A stretch of DNA of 23,447 nt from a virus, in IMG/VR virus record IMGVR_UViG_3300028908_000031, positions 1-23,447 of that record; one strand, 5' to 3'. Under the pieces are notes generated by a model that was not told the origin of the DNA, ran no database searches, and saw only the letters and a program-made list of their open reading frames with translations. Both the position numbers and the translations under genes were made by a program. Below, piece by piece: positions 1 to 7,700 of the stretch (its first letter is position 1; the number at the start of each line of letters is the position of its first letter).

Positions 1-340
1 TGAAGCCCGGGCTAGGAAAATGAGTCTGGCCGGTAACGGGGGGCCCTACAATGAAGCCCGGGCTAGGAAAATGATGTCGGCCGGCAGCGGGGGCAACCGC
101 AATGAAGCCCGGGCTAGGAAAATGATGTCGGCCGGCAGCGGGGGCAACCGTAATGAAGGCCGGGCCGGGGAAATGAGGCCGGCCGGCAGCGGCGGGCCCT
201 ACAATGAAGCCCGGGCCGGGGAAATGAGGTTAGCCGGTAACGGCGGGCCCTACAATGAGGGTCGGGCCGGGGAAATGAGGCCGGCCGGCAGCGGGGGGTC
301 CTACAATGAGGCCCGGGCCGGGGAAATGAGAAACCGAGCA
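1..340. repeat. Tandem repeat, about 6.7 units of 51 bp
   Basis: Units start at about 1, 52, 103, 154, 205, 256 and 307, with an exact 51-base period and no indels. Units 2 and 3 are almost identical. Units 4 to 7 form a second subtype in which the Arg-Lys codons after CGGGC are replaced by Gly-Glu codons. Most units carry the 8-base palindrome GCCCGGGC or a one-base variant, and most carry GCCGGC, so single strands could form hairpins. The last unit degenerates just before the ribosome site of the next gene. Confidence 0.95.
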
Positions 341-376
341 AAAAATGAGCGGAGGGTGGTTTTGTGGCCTACGTGA
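2..376 (+). CDS. C-terminal part of a repeat-rich protein, cut by left edge
   Basis: This reading frame is open from the left edge and ends in TGA at 374-376, so it is most simply the tail end of a gene that starts outside the window. It translates seven 17-residue units of the type NEARAGEMRPAGSGGPY, rich in Gly, Ala, Arg and Glu, then a short basic tail (NRAKNERRVVLWPT). All units keep the frame (51 bp = 17 codons), while the other two plus frames have a stop in every unit, which supports coding. The antisense strand is also open, so frame openness alone is not proof. It overlaps the next gene by 13 bases and contains that gene's ribosome site. From position, the upstream gene could be a capsid protein or other head gene with a low-complexity extension, but nothing here identifies it. 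An internal start at 20 is possible but has no good ribosome site. Confidence 0.55.
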   Translation, partial: EARARKMSLAGNGGPYNEARARKMMSAGSGGNRNEARARKMMSAGSGGNRNEGRAGEMRPAGSGGPYNEARAGEMRLAGNGGPYNEGRAGEMRPAGSGGSYNEARAGEMRNRAKNERRVVLWPT

Positions 377-942
377 CGGTGGATGACCTGAAGGAGTTTA
401 TCGGTATCACCGGGTCTGGTATGGACAGCGTTTTGCGATCGATGATTGATTTGGCCCAGGGCGTTGTAGAAAACTACACGGGTAGCATCTTTGAGGCCGT
501 CAACGAGACCAGGGTCTTCGATTGGCAGAATACGAAGTTGCTGTTTCTGGACCGGCCGTTACACGCATTGACTAGCGTTGTGAACGGGGGGGAAACGTGG
601 GATAGCGAGGATGTGCGGACGATGCCGCGGAACGGGCCTCCGTACTTTTGGCTCGAGGCCACGATAGAGGGCGGACGCGTGTGGGAATTAGGCGACTACG
701 GCGGCGAGGACGCCATTCAGGTGACGGGGACGTGGGGTTGGTTGACGGCCTCGGGGGAAACGCCCCCGGCCATTAGCGAGGCGACCAAGATGCTTGCGGC
801 TTTCTACTTTGAGCGGCGACAGAATGAGGGGGTATCTCGGTTGAGTGTTGGGGATACGGGGCTGACGTATACGGACGGTATTCCTACGCATATTCGGGAA
901 ATTCTGGACGGATACCGATTCCCGCATTTCGGGAGGCTGTAG
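364..942 (+). CDS. Head-tail connector protein (HK97 gp6 / SPP1 gp15-like)
   Basis: The 192-aa protein begins with the pattern of phage head-tail adaptors: a Val-rich strand, then DDLKEFIGI and an alpha-helical stretch (SMIDLAQGVVENYTG) of the kind that inserts into the portal ring. The C-terminal half has EATKMLAAFYFERR and a terminal arm, also typical of this family. The start is GTG at 364, with GGAGGG at 351-356 as the ribosome site. This start overlaps the end of the repeat-rich gene. In the virion such proteins form the 12-fold ring beneath the portal. The order with the next three genes (closure, gp10-like, terminator) supports the call; sequence identity to a specific phage cannot be judged here. 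Confidence 0.8.
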   Translation: MAYVTVDDLKEFIGITGSGMDSVLRSMIDLAQGVVENYTGSIFEAVNETRVFDWQNTKLLFLDRPLHALTSVVNGGETWDSEDVRTMPRNGPPYFWLEATIEGGRVWELGDYGGEDAIQVTGTWGWLTASGETPPAISEATKMLAAFYFERRQNEGVSRLSVGDTGLTYTDGIPTHIREILDGYRFPHFGRL

Positions 943-1320
943 GTGAGAGAGCACCGAATTACGGCCGTGCAGGCCGGAACGAGTGCCGGTGATTACGGGC
1001 ATACCGGGCTGGACTGGAGCAATCCAGCGGCTACGCATACGTTTGCCGGCCGGGCCATACGGTTGGACCAGGCGGAATGGAAGCGGTTGGGTTTCGAGGG
1101 GACGGCCGTTTATGACGTGCTCATTATTGTACCCGTGGACGAAATGCCAGCGGGGCTATCGCAGGCCGGCGCGTCTACGTCCTGGCGGATTACGAATATC
1201 GTGTCTGATGACGGCGTTGTGTTTCTTGATGGAAACATAGACGTCAATGAGGTTACGCCACAGGTAGGGCCGTTGGGGCGCGTGCGTTTCTGGCGTATCT
1301 GGGGAAAGGTGGTGAAATGA
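943..1320 (+). CDS. Head closure / head-tail adaptor protein
   Basis: A 125-aa protein starting with GTG directly after the previous stop (TAG 940-942), with GGGAGG at 931-936 as ribosome site. It has the size and beta-rich character of head closure proteins (SPP1 gp16 / HK97 gp7-like). A segment around residues 55-85 (VYDVLIIVPVDEMP, then WRITNIVSDDG) matches the small beta-barrel pattern in which proteins of this class end with a 'conversion of units' strand. Function is assigned mainly by position between the connector and the gp10-like gene. It overlaps the next start by four bases (ATGA), so the two are translationally coupled. A general head-tail joining protein is the safe alternative name. 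Confidence 0.65.
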   Translation: MREHRITAVQAGTSAGDYGHTGLDWSNPAATHTFAGRAIRLDQAEWKRLGFEGTAVYDVLIIVPVDEMPAGLSQAGASTSWRITNIVSDDGVVFLDGNIDVNEVTPQVGPLGRVRFWRIWGKVVK

Positions 1321-1886
1321 AGGTTTGGGCGACGGTTGAAATGGATTTTCGGGGGAAAGAGGCTAAACGGCGCGGTATCGACTTCATCCACGATTATATT
1401 TTGGACCAGACGGCGTTGGTGGAGGAATACGCTAAGTTTAGCGTTTCTCCAGGGGTGGGGCCGGGGCCGCATCCGCACCGCACGGAGCACGAGGATACGG
1501 GAGCGTTGCGCGATAGCATCACCAGCGATGTCGACGTGAAGGGAACGCGTGCTATTGGTGAGGTGGGGACCGACCTGGAATACGGGGCCTACCTTGAGGT
1601 TGGATGGCATAGCCGGGCCGGGCGGTTTTTCCGGTATCCGTGGCTGGAGCCATCCTTGCGGCGTGCCAAACGTTCCGGGCCAAAGGTAGCCCAGCGCCAC
1701 GCGCACGTGTACTTTCGCGGGGACCTCACGTCGAAACCTCAGCGTATCCAGGCTGGATATATTCCCCCGGGGATTCGCTGGGAGCCGTTTCTACAGCGAT
1801 TCCGTGGGCCTGGGGGGCGGTTTATATCGCGTGAGAAATTCGAGGCGCTATTGGCGCAATATCATGCCGAACAGGGGATACCATGA
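1317..1886 (+). CDS. HK97 gp10-like neck / tail completion protein
   Basis: The 189-aa protein shows the hallmarks of the HK97 gp10-like family: an N-terminal helix, a conserved middle segment with HRTEHEDTGALRDSI (the usual 'TGxLRxSI' motif), then EVGTDLEYGAYLEVGW (the usual 'YA.yvEfGt' motif) and FRYPWLEPSL (the usual 'PFLrPAl' motif). Compared with typical members of about 110-150 aa it has a C-terminal extension of about 60 residues (from about residue 130) containing RIQAGYIPPGIRWEPFL, whose role is unknown. It acts at the head-tail interface during tail completion. Start ATG 1317 overlaps the previous stop as ATGA and lies behind a GGGGAAAGG ribosome site. Confidence 0.82.
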   Translation: MKVWATVEMDFRGKEAKRRGIDFIHDYILDQTALVEEYAKFSVSPGVGPGPHPHRTEHEDTGALRDSITSDVDVKGTRAIGEVGTDLEYGAYLEVGWHSRAGRFFRYPWLEPSLRRAKRSGPKVAQRHAHVYFRGDLTSKPQRIQAGYIPPGIRWEPFLQRFRGPGGRFISREKFEALLAQYHAEQGIP

Positions 1887-2296
1887 TTGATGGAGCGCGG
1901 TTAGTCTATGAGGTACTGACCTCGGATAGTGACCTTGTAGCCGAGACGGGCGGCAGTATCTATGGACCGCCCGGGTTGCCTGCCGGATTTACGTTGAAAA
2001 AGGCTGTCATGTTCTACGGGGACGGTGGGGACGAGTCTACCCAACTCCCCGTTGTAGAACAGACGTTCACGTTTCATTGCTACGGGGAAACATCCGCTCA
2101 GGCGCGGCGGGTGTATTCCGTTCTGTCCGATGCTCTCTGGCGAAAGGCGGGGGAGAACGTAACCGTGAACAGCGAAACGTGGAGATTGATATTCACCTGG
2201 CATGGTGGCGGGCCATATGACCTGGTTGAACCAGAATTGGGGTGGCCGTACGTCCGGGTATCTTACATCCTGCGGTTTATCCGGGAGGCCATGTAG
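1883..2296 (+). CDS. Tail terminator / tail completion protein (DUF3168-like)
   Basis: A 137-aa protein whose layout fits the tail terminator family (lambda gpU / DUF3168-like): an N-terminal helix (ARLVYEVLTSDSDLVAETG), a GGSIYGPPGLP turn, then beta strands with PVVEQTFTFHCYGETSAQARRVYSVLSDAL, which corresponds to the family's 'fdv..ys....A..l...v..aL' core, and a final antiparallel strand (WPYVRVSYILRF). The protein caps the growing tail tube and joins it to the head. Start ATG 1883 overlaps the previous stop, with AGGGG a few bases upstream. It stops at 2294-2296, where the next gene begins by a one-base overlap. Confidence 0.78.
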   Translation: MIDGARLVYEVLTSDSDLVAETGGSIYGPPGLPAGFTLKKAVMFYGDGGDESTQLPVVEQTFTFHCYGETSAQARRVYSVLSDALWRKAGENVTVNSETWRLIFTWHGGGPYDLVEPELGWPYVRVSYILRFIREAM

Positions 2297-3318
2297 TGCG
2301 TCGGTGGCGGGTGGTTATAGGAACGCCGGCGGTAGCGGGTGCACCGCACGGGTACGGCATCATTGCCGGCGGCATTACGCGAACATTGGGACGCGATCCT
2401 CGGTTCGACGTCTTGCCGGCGCTACTGGCGCGTGAGTGGGATATCCGGCTTCTGGTGTCGGTGGTTTCTCCCTGGATGTTGGCTGGGTGTGATGCGTCGG
2501 ATGTAATTTGGCACACCATGTTCGAGGTTGAACCGTTCCCGGCATGGTGGGCCGATATTCTTAATGGGGTGCGGGGGGTATGGGTTCCTAGCACGTGGGT
2601 TAAGGACCAGTTGCGGTCTATCGGCGTGCGCGTTCCCATCCTTGTCGCACCTTACGGCATTGACCACGGCATATTCACGTATGTCGACAGGCGGGAAACG
2701 CGCAAGGATAAGCCGTTTACGGTGTTTGCCTGGGGACGCGGATTCGTAAGCAGAAAACGGTTGCTGGATGCGGTAGCAGCGTTCGTCAAGGCCGACATAC
2801 CGAACTCACGGCTGGTCGTCAAGGTGAACGAGGATGATGAGACCGTGCGGAACGGGGCATCTTTCACCTGGAACGGCCAGGAAGTTGAGAACGTGACGGT
2901 TATCCGGGCCAACATGGGGCGGCGGGCTATCGCGCAACTGCTCCATGAGGCGGACGTTATGTTATATCTGAGCGGCGGCGAGGGATTAGGCTTGATGCCG
3001 CTGGAGGCGATGGCCACCGGTTTGCCGGTTATCTTGATGCCCGTCACCGGGATGACGGAATACGCTAATGAGCACACGGCGTTTCTGGTGGCCGGACGTC
3101 GGGAATACGCTACCACGTACATGGCCAGATGGCACTACGAGTCGTGGTGGTGGCGGGCCGACCTGGATGATGTGGCGGATGTTCTACGGTATGCGTACGC
3201 GCACCCGTCCGAGCGCCACCGGATTGGGGACGCGGGGCATAGGAAATCACTGGAATTCACGTGGTCCAGAATGGCCGATTCGTTAGCGGCGTTTTTGGAC
3301 CAGATTACGGAGGGATAA
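2296..3318 (+). CDS. GT4-type (GT-B fold) glycosyltransferase
   Basis: I place the start at GTG 2296, which overlaps the last base of the previous stop and gives a 340-aa protein beginning MRRWRVVIGTPA. An in-frame ATG at 2242 would lie inside the upstream gene. The N-terminal half has the Rossmann-like opening and Gly-rich loop (GYGIIAGGI). The linker contains the family phrase APYGIDHGIF. The C-terminal half carries FAWGRGFVSRKRL and the diagnostic EX7E motif, EGLGLMPLEAMATGLPVI, with Glu229 and Glu237, which bind the donor sugar nucleotide in retaining GT4 enzymes. Acceptor and sugar are unknown. Its position inside the late operon suggests it acts on virion proteins, or on a host surface glycan during assembly. 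Such cargo is unusual between tail terminator and major tail protein. Confidence 0.88.
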   Translation: MRRWRVVIGTPAVAGAPHGYGIIAGGITRTLGRDPRFDVLPALLAREWDIRLLVSVVSPWMLAGCDASDVIWHTMFEVEPFPAWWADILNGVRGVWVPSTWVKDQLRSIGVRVPILVAPYGIDHGIFTYVDRRETRKDKPFTVFAWGRGFVSRKRLLDAVAAFVKADIPNSRLVVKVNEDDETVRNGASFTWNGQEVENVTVIRANMGRRAIAQLLHEADVMLYLSGGEGLGLMPLEAMATGLPVILMPVTGMTEYANEHTAFLVAGRREYATTYMARWHYESWWWRADLDDVADVLRYAYAHPSERHRIGDAGHRKSLEFTWSRMADSLAAFLDQITEG

Positions 3319-3322
3319 GACG

Positions 3323-3841
3323 ATGGGCGGAATTAGCGGAAATACCAAGAATTATATTCTGTACGGGACGAACGCTTATGTTACCGTGGACGGCACGGAC
3401 CTGGGGGCAACGCTGGGCGACATCGAAATCAAGATTGGGCTGGAACAGTACTACCCAGACTTCGCCCAGGCGCGTGGTCCTGTGGCCGGCACGGGCAAGG
3501 TGAAGTCCGGCACGTTCTCCGTGTCGACGACGATTAGCGAGTGGTCGTGGGCAACGCTCTCGAATGTAATGGGGTCCATTGGTGCGGATAGTTCCGGCGC
3601 GTCCGAGAAATACGGCGGTGCGGCGCTGGACGATATCGTGGAAGTGGAAAATGTGGTTGTCAAGGGCGTGACACGAAACGACGGCAAGGCAATGCGGGTA
3701 ACTATCCCCAAGGCCTACGTCGAGGTGGAAGGTTTTACGCTCACGGAAAACCAGGAGACTGGTATCAAGGTGACGTTCGTGGGGTTGTACGAAGATACGT
3801 CTCCCACCACGTTGCCGGGGTATATCGAAATCGAGAAGTAG
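3323..3841 (+). CDS. Major tail (tube) protein
   Basis: The 172-aa, beta-rich, low-Cys protein has the size and position of a siphovirus tail tube subunit, just after the terminator block and just before the chaperone frames. It starts at ATG 3323, preceded by GGAGGG. The N-terminal segment (KNYILYGTNAYVTVDGTDLGATLGDIEIKI) resembles tube proteins that define a data-type-like first strand followed by a long beta hairpin (SGTFSVSTTISEWSW). The C-terminal phrase YVEVEGFTLTENQETGIKVTF is typical of the final tube-fold strands. I see no extra Ig-like domain. A 32-base gap separates it from the next gene. The GT4 gene immediately upstream makes this protein a possible glycosylation target (inference). 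Confidence 0.75.
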   Translation: MGGISGNTKNYILYGTNAYVTVDGTDLGATLGDIEIKIGLEQYYPDFAQARGPVAGTGKVKSGTFSVSTTISEWSWATLSNVMGSIGADSSGASEKYGGAALDDIVEVENVVVKGVTRNDGKAMRVTIPKAYVEVEGFTLTENQETGIKVTFVGLYEDTSPTTLPGYIEIEK

Positions 3842-3873
3842 AAACAATCTGAATAACTGAATAGGGGGATATG

Positions 3874-4227
3874 ATGAGCCAGAGCACGAACATCTTGAAT
3901 CTTGACGTGATGATGCCGGAGCCACGGAAAGTCGTTTGGGGTGGCCGCGAACACGATGTGTTGCCTATGACGCTGGAGCAGTTTGCTTATTCTATGCGGC
4001 TTCAGGCTGCGTTACATCGCGCACAGTTTGGAGAAGTTAGCGAGGAAGATTTGTCCGTCATATACAAGATTCTACACGCGGCCATTCCGACTATTCCACA
4101 AGAGGATTTCTCGCGAATGCCTATGCCCGCGTTGACGGAGTTGTTGACCTTCATCACGGGCGGTGTTGAAAGCGAAGACGAAGACGAAGAATACCCGGAA
4201 GACGAACTGGGCGAGGACCTGATGTAA
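3874..4227 (+). CDS. Tail assembly chaperone, first frame (gpG-like)
   Basis: A 117-aa protein located between the tube and tape measure genes, where the gpG/gpGT chaperones lie in siphoviruses. The core has PMTLEQFAYSMRLQAALHRAQFGEVSEEDLSVIYKIL, helical and typical of the family. The last 20 residues are strongly acidic (ESEDEDEEYPEDELGEDLM). There are two adjacent ATG codons, at 3871 and 3874. I use 3874 because AGGGGG at 3863-3868 then has normal spacing. The stop TAA at 4225-4227 lies in the loop of an 11-bp perfect inverted repeat. The next frame begins at once in the -1 register, as expected for a frameshift-extended chaperone. Confidence 0.72.
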   Translation: MSQSTNILNLDVMMPEPRKVVWGGREHDVLPMTLEQFAYSMRLQAALHRAQFGEVSEEDLSVIYKILHAAIPTIPQEDFSRMPMPALTELLTFITGGVESEDEDEEYPEDELGEDLM

Positions 4228-4251
4228 TAGATTGGGCGATGGTCCTCGCCC
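4209..4251 (+). promoter_or_regulatory. Perfect 11-bp inverted repeat at chaperone frame junction
   Basis: GGGCGAGGACC at 4209-4219 and its exact reverse complement at 4241-4251 enclose a 21-base loop. The loop contains the stop of the first chaperone frame (4225-4227) and the first bases of the ATG at 4239. The right arm is followed by GTTTTTG, so in RNA it could act as a frameshift-stimulating stem (mRNA), as an attenuator-like terminator limiting transcription into the tape measure gene, or as a control of re-initiation. Which one cannot be decided from sequence. Confidence 0.6.
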
Positions 4252-4568
4252 GTTTTTGTCACGCGTATCCGGCCTACACCGCCGAGGCCGCGCTACAAAT
4301 GCCGGCATCCCGATTTTGGGCAATGTACGAGTGCATCCCCGCGCTGGAGGCGAACGATGCACTAATGCAGCGCATAGCGTTTCACGGCGACGAGGAGGCC
4401 CACAAAGCGTTAATGAGGGCGGCCAAAATCAGGGTGCCGGATGATAGCGAGAAACTCATACCCGGGGCTATGCCGTGGGTCAAACCACTGGAGAACGCCG
4501 ATGCCATCAGGCGCGAACTGGAAGAAAAACGCAAAGGAACCGATAAAAGTTCACATGGTCCGCCATAA
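4239..4568 (+). CDS. Tail assembly chaperone, second frame (gpT-like extension)
   Basis: This frame translates DWAMVLARFCHAYPAYTAEAALQMPASRFWAMYECIP, then a helical, charged end (ADAIRRELEEKRKG). It looks like the C-terminal T domain that interacts with the tape measure in gpGT proteins. It lies in the -1 register relative to the gpG-like gene and is open upstream to about 4170 (the nearest upstream stop is TGA at 4167-4169), so a -1 shift between 4170 and 4227 would fuse the two. An ATG exists at 4239 but has no convincing ribosome site, so frameshift expression is more plausible than separate initiation. No canonical slippery heptamer is visible: CCCGGAA at 4194-4200, eight bases before the stem, is only a partial fit. 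Confidence 0.62.
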   Translation: MVLARFCHAYPAYTAEAALQMPASRFWAMYECIPALEANDALMQRIAFHGDEEAHKALMRAAKIRVPDDSEKLIPGAMPWVKPLENADAIRRELEEKRKGTDKSSHGPP

Positions 4569-4710
4569 GTTTTGTGGGGCGCGTTTATTCGACACGCGCC
4601 TGGACCTGGAAGAGGTGCCGCTATCCGTAGCGGACATCTTCATCAAGTGCCGCAAGTGCCACAAACTGGTCGGTTTCCGTATACGGCGGGGGACGGAAGA
4701 TGGAGAATAA
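4555..4710 (+). CDS. Small Com-like zinc-binding protein
   Basis: A 51-aa protein from ATG 4555. It overlaps the end of the T-like frame by 14 bases and the tape measure start by 11, which fits a translated gene in a packed operon, although I see no strong ribosome site. It has His4/Cys7 (HKFC) near the N-terminus and a Cys32-x2-Cys35 pair in IKCRKCHKLVGF. This resembles the Com family of phage Mu, small zinc proteins that stimulate translation of the mom DNA-modification gene, and also generic zinc ribbons. Only two Cys plus His4 and Cys7 are obvious ligands. A role in regulating translation of the tape measure or chaperone mRNA would be speculation; no mom-like gene is in this window. Confidence 0.55.
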   Translation: MVRHKFCGARLFDTRLDLEEVPLSVADIFIKCRKCHKLVGFRIRRGTEDGE

Positions 4711-7700
4711 ACTGGTCGTCGGCAAACTGGTCACCAAACTGGTGGCCGACGCTTCGCAATACAACAGCGAAATGCAGCGAGCACAGAACAGGGCGGAAAA
4801 ATGGCGAACCGCCGTTGCGGGGGCCTTCCTCGGCGTGTCTGCTGCTGCATCCGCCTACCTGACGCGGGCCACGATGACGGCGGCGCGCACCCAGGTGCTC
4901 GGGACGTCGCTCAAGGTGGTGGGGGAACAGGCCGGATATTCGCGGGCCGAACTAAAGGCGTACGAGGCGGCCATCAAGCGGATGGGTATCACCACGCAAA
5001 ACGCCCGACTCGCCATGATTCGTTTCATCCAGGCCAATCTGGACCTGGCGGATGCGGCCAAACTGGCGCGGGCGGCGCAGGACCTGGCCGTCATCGCGGG
5101 GATGAATTCCTCGGAGGCGTTCGAGCGCATCACGCAAGCAATCAACGGCCAGATACCACGCTTATTGCGCGTTTTCGGCATCGTTCAGAACTTGGACGAA
5201 ATCTACACTAACTTTGGTCGAACCCTGGGAATTTACACGGAAACGATTAACTCGGCCGGCGAGGCCGAGGGGCATTGGGCGCGCCAACTGACCGAGACGG
5301 AAAAAAAGCAGGCGCTGCTCAACGCGGTGCTGGAGCAGGCGGCGAAGGTGTCGGGCACGTACGTGGCGGCGATGGGGGATGTCGGAAAGAAGATGACGTC
5401 GTTGCCGCGTGTGTTCGAGGAAGCCCGCAACGCTATCGGCAAACACTACCTTCCCGTTCTGAACGCGTTGGTTACGGCGACGTACAACAGCGTTAAGTGG
5501 TTTGACAAACAGTCTGAGGCCACCCAGAAGATGGTGGCGTATTTCATCGGGCTAACCGCCGCTGTCACGGCCGTTGCCGGGGCTGGCCTTCTTCTCGCAC
5601 CCGTGCTTGGCACCATAGCCTCCGCCGTTGCCGCGATAGGTGCTCCGGTTGCAGCGGTTATTGCGGCCACTGGAGCGTTGGCGGCGGCGTGGTCCAAGAA
5701 CGTCGGGAACATCCAGGGAAAGACTAGGGGATTGCTGCGCACATTCCGGGCCGTGTCTGAATACACACGGCGCGAATTGGCTCCCGGTGTGAAGGCCGCG
5801 TGGGGGGAGTTGACGGGCGCTGTCGGCAAGGGCGTAGATTACGCTACCAGAAAATTACACGAGTGGGGCCTAACGCACGAGTGGCTTCAGGGGGTAGTGT
5901 CCAAGGCGACCAGCATGATGATAGACGCCTTGGCGCTTATGCTTGATAGGGTGATGGACGTCGGGCGGGGGATGGTGGCGGCGTTTTCTGCTGCGATGAA
6001 AGCGATGAAAGGCGACTTTGGCGCGGCCAAGGAGATTCTGAAAGACGCGTGGCGCGAGATAGAAAAAAGTACAGCAGAAAGCACGCGAGCACAGGTGGCG
6101 GCTATCTATGAAGATATCCGGGCGGTAGAGGACCTCTCCAATCAAGACGAAAAACTGGTGCGCCTTGCCGAAGCATGGAAAAGGGCAGGAAATGATGTCG
6201 TAGCGAGCGCCGGCGAGATGGCGGAGGCCGCACTAAGCGTTAATGATGCTTGGCAAAAAATCTTGGAATCCATCCAGGCCATTGGTCAATCGGCGGCGGA
6301 TAGCGTACGTGATACCTTTGCGCGCATACGCGACGAGTATGCGCAGCACGCCGTTAACATCGTTCGGATAGAATACGAGCGGCGGCGGGCGCTCGAGCAA
6401 CTGGAGCGCGAATACCAGGCGGAACGGTATCGGCTGGAGAAGAGCGGACACGTGGCGGCCCTCAAACTTCTCCAAGAGGCCGTAGAGCGCAAGCGGGCGG
6501 GTATCCTAGCGTACTATAGCCAACGCATCAAGGATGAACGTAAGGCCCAGGAGACGTTGTTGGTCACCGCGCGTCAGTATCTCCAGGCCGGCCTGGACGA
6601 GGTGAACGCGATGCTAACGGCGCGGGTGCGGGCGTTCCAGGTGGCCTGGGCGCAAATGCAACGAATATCCCTCGCCAATGTAACGTCCATTATCGCGTAT
6701 ATGAAGGCGGCGCGGCAGGTTATGGAGGCGGGCCAGGCCGTCGTCGACATCCAGCGCATTCGCCAGGAGTTGCTGGCGTCGTTCGATGCTATCAGGCGCG
6801 ACGCAGAAAATGCGGCGAATGATGCGGCGAATCAGTGGGAGGCGTGGCGCGACGCTAACCTCAACCTACGCCAGAGCATCGAGGACCTTACTGGTAGTTT
6901 CGACGAAGCGCCCAAGAAGACGAAGGAGAAACTACGCGACCCGCTGCTGGAGGCGGCCGAGGCGGCGGACAAACTAGCAACGGCTACCCAACGGGTCCAG
7001 GACGCGCTGAATGAGTTGGCGCTATCGGGGGCCGTCCGGGGAGATTGGCTGACTCCCATGCGGGAGGCGATGGACGCGGCTATCGTCATGCTGCGGGAGT
7101 GGGCTATCCGGGTGAAGGAGTTGCTGGGGTCCGGCGAGGCTATGCTGGCGGGGGAGGACCGCGAAAAATTCGTCGGGGTTCTTCAGGCGGTGAATGCGGT
7201 AATGCAAGCGGTGGCGGCCACGGCGCGCACCGTGGAGATGCTGGCCGAGGGGGATATCCGGTCCAGTGCGCCGGCGTTCGATATCGTAGCCGACTGGGCG
7301 CGGCAGGCGGTAGAGGCGATGGGGGCCCTGGTCGACCTGGACGAAACCGTGAATACGCCAGAATTCCAGCGTGCACTAATTGTGGGAACTGTGGCGAAAG
7401 TGCTTTCTGATGTTGGAAATGCGGCTCGGGCCCTGGCGGAACTGGACGCGGTCCCACGAGACGTGACAGAAGGACTGTCCGTTGTGGAACGGGCGGCCGC
7501 GGCTATGGTTGAGGCTATGCGGCGCGTGGCGGCCAGCACGGGCATGATTGGACGATACGAGGAGACGTTCGCCAAGCGGCTACAGTCGTTTCTATCCCCC
7601 ATCCGTGATGTGCGCGCGGTGGTGGAGGGTCTTGCGGATATTCGCTACCTACGGGGGACGGACTTAGGGGGCACGATTGAGTGGGGTGTGGAATTGCTGG

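Noticed and set aside
114-341. Minus-strand frame over the 51-bp repeats
   Set aside because: It is open only because the repeat period is a multiple of three. The product is Arg/Pro-rich, and no ribosome site or neighbour supports it.
4239-4257. Reading the inverted repeat and T run as a simple terminator
   Set aside because: The 21-base loop is large, the run sits inside the chaperone gene, and the long downstream genes must be expressed. Kept only as an attenuator possibility.
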